Shown: piece by piece, positions 14,863 to 19,227 of the stretch | Layout of the letters: the number at the start of each line of letters is the position of its first letter | Numbering within the stretch: the first letter of the stretch is position 1 | NCBI GenBank assembly: GCA_021323835.1 | Contig: JAJPKI010000291.1 | Location: forward strand, 1 to 19,227 | Direction: 5' to 3' | DNA: 19,227 nucleotides | Source of the DNA: Verrucomicrobiota bacterium | GTDB taxonomy: Bacteria; Verrucomicrobiota; Verrucomicrobiia; Limisphaerales; UBA11358 | Translations under genes and position numbers: made by a program | The notes under the pieces: generated by a model | The model's input: the letters and a program-made list of their open reading frames with translations, nothing else | What the model was told of the DNA's origin: nothing | Databases searched by the model: none

Positions 14863-16323
14863 GTGCCAGTTCAGAATCGCATCCTGAAAATCCAGAAACG
14901 CAATCGCGCGCTTGTCCGTTTTGACCCACAAAAGATTTGCGACGCCGTTTTGCGCGCGGCCAAATCCATCGGTGGCTTTCAACAGGATTTTCTGCCGAGC
15001 ATTAATGAAACAATTTTTAGTTCGCACGGCTCGGATGAAAATATCGCCGCATTTCTTTCCGACGTTGCCATCGTTTGCCTCAATTCGAATCCGCAACATC
15101 TCATTTCCAATTTTCCGCCGACGATTGAAATGATTCAGGACGAAGTGCTGCATGCGCTGCGCAGCCATGGCTTTCAAAAAACCGCCGACGCTTACGAATG
15201 TTATCGCTGGGGCCGTCACTGGATGCGCAACGGTTACATCACGAAGGAACAATTTTGCGGCAATGGATTTCCGACGCAACGCATCGAAAATATTTTGCAA
15301 TGGAACCGCGCACGCGGCGTGGACACGATTGCTGGACTCAATGAATCCGTTCGTAGCGGAAAAATTAAAAATGTTATTTCTGAATCGCTGGCGGTTTACG
15401 AAGCTTCACTGGACGAAGCGGCAAGAAAAGTTGTCGCGCGAATCAGCGCCGGAGACAAATTGCGCATGATGTGGGTCAGCGGCCCGAGTTCATCCGGCAA
15501 AACGACGACGACCGTCAAGCTCACGCAACGTCTCGAAAAACACGGCTTGCGTTTTCTCATGCTCAACCTCGACGATTATTTCTGGTCGGCGATGGAGCAT
15601 CCGACGGATTGGCTGAACGACCGCAATTACGAAGCGCCCGAAGCGCTCGACATCCAATTGCTCAACGAACATCTCAAAAAATTGCTCGCCGGCGAAATGA
15701 TTGAGAAACCCATTTATAGTTTCAAAGAAGGCCGGCGCGTTTCCGTGAAACCGGTCAGACTCGAGCCCGACCAAATTCTTTTACTCGATTGTTTGCACGG
15801 ATTTTATCCGCCGATTTCCGAAGGCATTGATGCTTTGATGCAATTCCGCCTCTACATCGAAGCGATGAATCCGCTTTATGAAGGCGACGGCAGCACGAAA
15901 CGCCTCACGCAATTCACCGACGCGCGCCTCATCCGCCGCATGTTACGCGACGCGAAGCATCGCAATCATTCGCCGCTCAACACGATTTTGCACTGGCATT
16001 ACGTCCGCTACGGCGAATTGTTCAGCATCATTCCGCTGCAAGGCCTCGCCGACCACATCGTCAACGGCGGATTGCCGTTCGATTTGCCCGCGCTCAAGCC
16101 GTTTTTTATCGGTGCGCAAGGTTTGCTGCCCAAAGAAAATGAATTTTCTTCGTTCGCCGGATTTCTGGATGCAAAAATCCGTTACGACCGCGTGAAAACG
16201 TTGCTTGAATCCGTCGAAGGATTTTCACTCGCGCAAGTCGACGACAAAAATTTCATCCCCGGCGACGCCATCATTCGCGAATTCATCGGCGGCAGCACGA
16301 TTCAGATTCCGCACAACGAGTAA
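14863..16323 (+). CDS. ATP-cone fused to a uridine/nucleoside kinase domain
   Basis: 486 residues from GTG 14863; an ATG at 14821 would add 14 residues that overlap the promoter. An ATP-cone (about 5-120: ILKIQKRNRALVRFDPQKI to IQDEVLHALRSHGFQKTADAYECYR) is the regulatory nucleotide sensor best known from ribonucleotide reductase and NrdR. After a linker comes a P-loop kinase domain (about 200-470) with Walker A GPSSSGKTT (Lys213), LNLDDYFW with the catalytic-type Asp pair, YEAPEALD, and LLLDCLHGFYP. This domain resembles nucleoside kinases that elsewhere carry an N-terminal TGS module. The likely role is phosphorylation of uridine/cytidine (or a related nucleoside) with allosteric control by ATP or dATP (inference). 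Its stop codon directly abuts the stop of the opposing gene. Confidence 0.85.
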   Translation: MPVQNRILKIQKRNRALVRFDPQKICDAVLRAAKSIGGFQQDFLPSINETIFSSHGSDENIAAFLSDVAIVCLNSNPQHLISNFPPTIEMIQDEVLHALRSHGFQKTADAYECYRWGRHWMRNGYITKEQFCGNGFPTQRIENILQWNRARGVDTIAGLNESVRSGKIKNVISESLAVYEASLDEAARKVVARISAGDKLRMMWVSGPSSSGKTTTTVKLTQRLEKHGLRFLMLNLDDYFWSAMEHPTDWLNDRNYEAPEALDIQLLNEHLKKLLAGEMIEKPIYSFKEGRRVSVKPVRLEPDQILLLDCLHGFYPPISEGIDALMQFRLYIEAMNPLYEGDGSTKRLTQFTDARLIRRMLRDAKHRNHSPLNTILHWHYVRYGELFSIIPLQGLADHIVNGGLPFDLPALKPFFIGAQGLLPKENEFSSFAGFLDAKIRYDRVKTLLESVEGFSLAQVDDKNFIPGDAIIREFIGGSTIQIPHNE

Positions 16324-16773
16324 TCAATTGCTTTCTTTGGAGCCTTTTTCAATCAGCCGTTTGGTGAGGAAGACGAGCCCGCTCATTTGCAACCATTCGG
16401 AAACGATGTTGCCGACAACCTGTCCCCATTTGCTGTTCACCTGCATTTTCCAAAATAAAATTGCCCAACCGACGCCGGTCAGACCGAGAAAAATCAGCAG
16501 CGAATGACGGTGCAAAAAATCAAGAACGTGATTATGCAAACGACGTTTTACTTTTTTGCTTTCGGCGGAATGCGCTTCCAGCAGATATTTTGTGCCGTAA
16601 ATGATGACGACGGAACCGCTCCAATCGGCGATGGCATTTCCAAAAAACGCACCGAGATGGGAATCGGGGTCGCAAAAGCAATACAGCACAATCCAGAGTG
16701 TCAGCAGCAGAAGGCTGACGATGCCCAAAGAATGTTCGTGAAGAAAATGGTTGCGATGATTTTTTTCCGCCAT
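16324..16773 (-). CDS. Four-helix membrane protein with internal duplication
   Basis: 149 residues from MAEKNHRNHFLHEHS. The frame extends upstream to 16851, but that part overlaps the tRNA gene, so the ATG at 16773 is chosen. Four hydrophobic segments are seen: SLGIVSLLLLTLWIVLYCF, GSVVIIYGTKYLL, SLLIFLGLTGVGWAILFW and MSGLVFLTKRLI. The two halves are homologous: each runs H-x-HSL ... [HK]-[LW]-G-x-[FV]-x-GN ... W ... TK-x-L-[LI]-E ... S-x-ES. The ending WLQM...LTKRLIEKGSKES faintly recalls DUF6766-type proteins; this is a weak resemblance. No catalytic motif is visible and function is unknown. It lies 50 bp downstream of the tRNA on the same strand. Confidence 0.7.
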   Translation of the reverse strand: MAEKNHRNHFLHEHSLGIVSLLLLTLWIVLYCFCDPDSHLGAFFGNAIADWSGSVVIIYGTKYLLEAHSAESKKVKRRLHNHVLDFLHRHSLLIFLGLTGVGWAILFWKMQVNSKWGQVVGNIVSEWLQMSGLVFLTKRLIEKGSKESN

Positions 16774-16823
16774 GAAACAATTTGCCGCGACATTATCTTT
16801 TCGCAAGAGATTATGGATGAAGC

Positions 16824-16900
16824 TGGTGCGCGCGGCGGGGGTCGAACCCACAACCTTCGCCTTCGGAGGGCGACGCTCTATCCAATTGAGCTACGCGCGC
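16824..16900 (-). tRNA. tRNA-Arg (anticodon CCG)
   Basis: Read on the minus strand, the acceptor GCGCGCG pairs perfectly with CGCGCGC. The D-arm is GCTC...GAGC. The anticodon stem TCGCC/GGCGA holds the loop CTCCGAA, giving anticodon CCG (reads CGG, Arg). The T-arm GTGGG-TTCGACC-CCCGC has one G-T pair. Discriminator A and an encoded CCA (16826-16824) complete it. Confidence 0.97.
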
Positions 16901-16909
16901 AACCCTTTC

Positions 16910-16937
16910 AGAATATCGGCGCAAATTTTTTCCTCAA
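16910..16937 (-). promoter_or_regulatory. Promoter of the tRNA-Arg gene
   Basis: TTGAGG (16937-16932), 16 bp, TATTCT (16915-16910) on the minus strand. The mature tRNA 5' end is nine bases beyond the -10, so the primary transcript would need only about two bases removed. Because the position of this RNA is certain, it helps calibrate promoter spacing in this genome. Confidence 0.5.
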
Positions 16938-16962
16938 TTGAAATTGCGGAGAATTTTTCCGC

Positions 16963-16998
16963 GAAAAAAATAAAAAAGGACGGCGCGAACGCCGTCCT
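16963..16998 (-). terminator. Strong Rho-independent terminator
   Basis: On the minus strand AGGACGGCG-TTCG-CGCCGTCCT is a perfect 9-bp stem with a UUCG tetraloop, followed by TTTTTTATTTTTTT. It lies about 20 bases after the stop codon of the LTXXQ gene and separates it from the tRNA promoter. Confidence 0.95.
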
Positions 16999-17018
16999 GT
17001 GTTTCTTCCCGAAATGAT

Positions 17019-17483
17019 TTATTGCTGCGGCGCCGGAGCCGGAGCAGCCGGAGCGGCAGCATTTCCAGCGCCGCCGCGTTGATAGCGTTGACGTATGGCC
17101 AGCTGCGCCTTTTGAAATTTATCGAATTGGTCCGGGGTCAGCACGTCTTTCAATTTCGTGGTAACGTCGTCACGGATTTTTTGCATTTTATCCCGGCGGT
17201 CTTGCTGAGACAGCGTTGTGTCCGCGCGCAGGTCTTTCAACTTTTGGTCGCGGTCGTCGAGAATGGGTTTGACCTTGGTCTTTTGGTCGTCGGTCAAAGC
17301 CAATTGCGTGGCCAATTGGTCAAGCGACGGGCCGCCCATCATGCGTCCGCCGCGTCCGCCGCCGGCTGCGGGCGCGTTGGTCGTCGGATTCGCCGGCGCG
17401 TTTGTATCTGCCGCAAGCAGTGCCGGACTCAAAGCCAGCAACCCGCCGACGGCGAGCATGGTTATCAATGTTTTTGTTTTCAT
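17019..17483 (-). CDS. Periplasmic LTXXQ-motif (Spy/CpxP-like) protein
   Basis: 154 residues. Signal peptide MKTKTLITMLAVGGLLALSPALLAA indicates export. After a Pro/Ala/Asn-rich and Gly/Arg-rich linker (about 26-51) comes a helical region with two LTxxQ motifs, LTDDQ (63-67) and LTPDQ (115-119), separated by a highly charged helix (RDQKLKDLRADTTLSQQDRRDKMQKIRDD). This matches the Spy/CpxP chaperone-like family that senses or buffers envelope stress. The C-terminus is Ala/Pro-rich. It is a single-gene transcript: a strong terminator follows, and an ECF-type promoter candidate lies upstream. It is divergent from the secreted protein at 17712. Family placement rests on the duplicated motif; the specific role is inferred. 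Confidence 0.85.
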   Translation of the reverse strand: MKTKTLITMLAVGGLLALSPALLAADTNAPANPTTNAPAAGGGRGGRMMGGPSLDQLATQLALTDDQKTKVKPILDDRDQKLKDLRADTTLSQQDRRDKMQKIRDDVTTKLKDVLTPDQFDKFQKAQLAIRQRYQRGGAGNAAAPAAPAPAPQQ

Positions 17484-17546
17484 ATTTTTTCGGGTGTTCG
17501 TTGTTAAAAACGCCGCGTCGGTGTGAGAACGCGGATTGTCAAATTG

Positions 17547-17572
17547 GACGAATTGTTCCGAAAAAGGTTACA
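17547..17572 (-). promoter_or_regulatory. Candidate ECF-sigma promoter of the LTXXQ gene
   Basis: Minus strand: TGTAAC (17572-17567), 16 bp, CGTC (17550-17547). Bipartite elements of this kind (AAC-containing -35, CGTC -10, 16-bp spacing) are recognised by several extracytoplasmic-function sigma factors. The leader to the ATG would be about 55 bases. Confidence 0.35.
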
Positions 17573-17617
17573 GGCAGGAAACTTTTTGCCGGACTGCGCC
17601 TCTCATTTGCGTGTTAC

Positions 17618-17653
17618 TTGACAACAATTTACCATTGCTGTAACTGTAACAAT
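17618..17653 (+). promoter_or_regulatory. Consensus -35 with tandem CTGTAA upstream of the gene at 17712
   Basis: A perfect TTGACA lies at 17618-17623. The position 17 bp downstream (17641-17646) reads TAACTG, a poor -10, inside a tandem CTGTAACTGTAAC. A weak -10 beside a perfect -35 can mean an activator-dependent promoter; which -10 is used is unclear. Confidence 0.35.
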
Positions 17654-17711
17654 AAGGAAGTATTGGAAAAAAACGCAGGGGGAATAAACACCAACTAGAA
17701 ATATCGAAACT

Positions 17712-18452
17712 ATGAAATTGAAACTCACGTCCATCGCCATTGCCGCGATTTTGTGCGCTGCAAATTCCAAAGCAACCATCCTGGGAATAACCACCAATTA
17801 TAGCAAACTGAACGTCAGCCTGACGGTATATACGAATACGGCCACTACGACCAATAACGGCGTTGAACACACCAGCATTGGCCGCGCCCGGATTAGTAAC
17901 AAGGAATTGTTAGCTGCTTTTGCCGACTGGAATGGCGTCACTATTTCCAACAAAATCCTTAGCGATCCCACCTGGAAAAATGCCCAACTGATTTATGACT
18001 GGCAAAGCAACCAGGTTTGTGTCGCGGACAGCAGCGGAACGAACATTTTATTTTATGCCGGAACCGGCATCAATTCCGGCGGCACAAACGGATTTTTCAC
18101 GCTCAATTGGATTGACGGCACGGGGCCGTTTTCCCGGACGCGCGTAACTACAAATCCCGGTTCTGATAAATTCACTGAAGACGACCGGGGATTTTTTGAA
18201 TACAGTTATTCCAACAGTAACACCGGTGATTCGACTGACGTTTGGGGGCGTGGCGGAAAAGTGGAACAGTTCGCGCAATACTGGGATTCAAACGGCAACT
18301 TCACGTCGTGGTCGGATTCGGAATCGTTCAGACCGATCAACGCCGATAATACGGTCGTTTTACACAACGAAAATTTTTGCGCCGTTGACGGCACAATTTC
18401 AGCGTCTGGAAAAGGAAAAGGTTCAAATCCTTTCCTGACACCCGACGAATAA
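17712..18452 (+). CDS. Secreted protein of unknown function
   Basis: 246 residues with a clear signal peptide (MKLKLTSIAIAAILCAANSKA). The mature part is rich in Thr, Asn, Ser and Gly and looks all-beta: NVSLTVYTNTATTTNNGVEH, TSIGRARISNKELLAAFADW, IYDWQSNQVCVAD, NGFFTLNWIDGTGPF. The segment RISNKELLAAFADWNGV is the most helix-like and may be family-defining. Two cysteines remain in the mature chain. No enzyme motif, lipobox, PEP-CTERM tail or membrane anchor is seen, and it lacks the F-[FY]-R ending of the other secreted proteins here. I do not recognise the family. It is followed after 12 bases by a strong hairpin leading to the next gene. Confidence 0.7.
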   Translation: MKLKLTSIAIAAILCAANSKATILGITTNYSKLNVSLTVYTNTATTTNNGVEHTSIGRARISNKELLAAFADWNGVTISNKILSDPTWKNAQLIYDWQSNQVCVADSSGTNILFYAGTGINSGGTNGFFTLNWIDGTGPFSRTRVTTNPGSDKFTEDDRGFFEYSYSNSNTGDSTDVWGRGGKVEQFAQYWDSNGNFTSWSDSESFRPINADNTVVLHNENFCAVDGTISASGKGKGSNPFLTPDE

Positions 18453-18464
18453 ACGCCTGCACAA

Positions 18465-18498
18465 TTGCCAGTCCGGCCCGTCACGGACGGACTGGCAA
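18465..18498. repeat. Perfect 11-bp hairpin six bases before the next start codon
   Basis: TTGCCAGTCCG (18465-18475) and CGGACTGGCAA (18488-18498) are exact inverted copies. The 12-base loop can form a further CCG/CGG stem. On the plus strand AAAAAATT follows instead of a T-run, so it is not a classical terminator. It covers the region where the ribosome-binding site of the gene at 18505 should lie. Confidence 0.75.
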
Positions 18499-18504
18499 AA
18501 AATT

Positions 18505-19050
18505 ATGAAGCCAAAGTTTGTTTTTGCGCTGCTGTTTTCAACTCTGCTGATTGGTGGCATAATTTTTTTTGCTAAACAATCTTCCCAAAAATCGGCTGCC
18601 AAACCATTGTCCCCTGCCCTTGTTGAAACCGAAACTGCGCCTATCGCGCCGACTTCAATTGTATCAAGCAACCCTTCTAAAGACTCGCCTGCCTCGCCGG
18701 TAATTCCAAAACCTGTCTCCGATGAACAACGTCGAGCGGCAATTGACGCCGAAACAGAACGTCTTTCGTCGTGGGCAATGCAAAATGACTCCCAATCTCT
18801 TTCAAATATTCTTGGCGACTTGACGAGTCCCGAAAAAGAAATTCGCACCGCCGCCATCGAAGCCGCCAAACAATTTGGCAATGCCGCCGCCATTCCAACC
18901 TTGAAAGCCATTGCTGCCAAAGATAATGACGCTGAAGAACAAACCGCTTTGCTGGATGCCGCCGATTTTCTTTCGTTGCCCGGCGTGGACCTTGCCGGAC
19001 AAAATTCCAAAACGTCGCGTGAATCACCACCCGCGCAAACGAATTTTTGA
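18505..19050 (+). CDS. Membrane-anchored HEAT-repeat-like protein
   Basis: 181 residues. An N-terminal signal anchor (KFVFALLFSTLLIGGIIFFA) is followed by a Ser/Pro/Ala/Thr-rich linker (about 26-72), then an alpha-helical region: EQRRAAIDAETERLSSWAM, SLSNILGDLTSPEKEIRTAAIEAAKQFG, AAAIPTLKAIAAKDNDAEEQTALLDAADFL. The pattern 'D...S...E.R.AAIEAAK.FG...AIP.L...A' is that of HEAT-type repeats, with about two units. HEAT proteins usually bind partners rather than catalyse; the partner here is unknown. The topology suggests an extracytoplasmic, inner-membrane-tethered domain. It is 52 bp after the preceding secreted gene, so they may share a transcript. Its TGA directly abuts the hemL stop codon on the other strand. 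Confidence 0.75.
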   Translation: MKPKFVFALLFSTLLIGGIIFFAKQSSQKSAAKPLSPALVETETAPIAPTSIVSSNPSKDSPASPVIPKPVSDEQRRAAIDAETERLSSWAMQNDSQSLSNILGDLTSPEKEIRTAAIEAAKQFGNAAAIPTLKAIAAKDNDAEEQTALLDAADFLSLPGVDLAGQNSKTSRESPPAQTNF

Positions 19051-19227
19051 CTAAAGTTTCCGCAGGATTTTTGCCGCCATTTCAACCGTTTTCTCAATGT
19101 CCGCCGTCGTATGCGCGGTGGAAATAAACCCGGATTCAAATTGTGACGGCGCGAGATAAATTCCCGCGTCCAACATTCCGTGGAAAAATTTCGCGAAACG
19201 CGCGCGGTCGGATTTCATGGCGTCGGC
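19051..19227 (-). CDS. hemL: Glutamate-1-semialdehyde 2,1-aminomutase, C-terminal end (partial)
   Basis: The last 58 residues of a gene that continues beyond the right edge, ending with TAG at 19053-19051. The sequence RFAKFFHGMLDAGIYLAPSQFESGFISTAHT is diagnostic for HemL, the PLP enzyme that converts glutamate-1-semialdehyde to 5-aminolevulinate in tetrapyrrole synthesis by the C5 pathway. TADIEKTVEMAAKIL follows, as in other HemL proteins. The PLP-binding lysine lies outside the window. Other aminotransferase class III proteins lack the 'YLAPSQFE.GF.S.AH' string, so confidence is high despite the short fragment. Confidence 0.93.
   Translation of the reverse strand, partial: ADAMKSDRARFAKFFHGMLDAGIYLAPSQFESGFISTAHTTADIEKTVEMAAKILRKL

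Noticed and set aside
16774..16851. N-terminal extension of the membrane protein to 16851
   Set aside because: It would overlap the 3' end of the tRNA-Arg gene, and the extension has no conserved character.
17560..17570. Standard sigma-70 promoter from a TTGACA on the minus strand near 17536-17541 for the LTXXQ gene
   Set aside because: A perfect TTGACA is present on the minus strand, but 16-18 bp downstream there is only GC-rich sequence with no -10.
18465..18498. Intrinsic terminator for the gene at 17712
   Set aside because: The stem is strong, but A rather than T follows on the coding strand, and no T-run follows on the other strand either.
18423..19139. Minus-strand ORF (238 codons) across the HEAT-like gene
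   Set aside because: It is in a different frame from hemL and covers a well-formed signal-anchor protein on the plus strand; no domain is recognisable.

Overview
The window looks like a chromosomal segment of a Verrucomicrobia-type bacterium (PVC group), probably from the Pedosphaera/Limisphaerales side. This is inferred from gene content: a GloVer (TIGR03803-like) tandem-repeat protein, a choice-of-anchor Q beta-helix protein, a prepilin-like protein with an H-X(n)-DG tail, a long LepB and several large secreted proteins ending in F-[FY]-R. No CRISPR array, rRNA, phage or transposase gene was found. No gene-free stretch exceeds about 250 bases.

Layout: 2-445 C-terminal end of a secreted metalloprotease-like protein; 508-3335 serS then glgA, with a hairpin between them; 3321-3716 (-) small secreted lysozyme-like protein; 3820-6066 (-) lepB followed by an SDR dehydrogenase; 6175-6408 (-) small hypothetical protein; 6536-6916 (+) Tyr-rich lipoprotein; 6917-7165 intergenic region with two opposed palindromes and a terminator; 7166-7936 (+) prepilin-like protein; 7942-9732 (-) lepA; 9802-12552 (-) giant beta-helix protein; 12774-14096 (+) GloVer repeat gene broken by one in-frame TGA; 14115-14717 (-) response regulator; 14863-16323 (+) ATP-cone/nucleoside kinase fusion; 16324-16773 (-) internally duplicated membrane protein; 16824-16900 (-) tRNA-Arg(CCG); 17019-17483 (-) LTXXQ periplasmic protein with a strong terminator; 17712-18452 (+) unknown secreted protein; 18505-19050 (+) membrane-anchored HEAT-like protein; 19051-19227 (-) C-terminal end of hemL.

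The genes do not form one pathway. They are housekeeping enzymes (SerRS, glycogen synthase, signal peptidase I, EF4, GSA aminomutase) interleaved with secreted or envelope proteins.

The most interesting signals are: (1) a recurrent promoter/start geometry (-35, 16-17 bp, -10, then about 5-7 nt to the start codon) suggesting leaderless or near-leaderless mRNAs, including a near-identical 16-mer (TAYAATCCTCGTGTGC) at the starts of serS and the nucleoside kinase; (2) the ATP-cone fused to a nucleoside kinase; (3) a single nonsense codon in an otherwise intact seven-repeat GloVer gene; (4) five convergent gene pairs separated by -15 to +18 bp; (5) a C-terminal domain shared by three unrelated secreted proteins.
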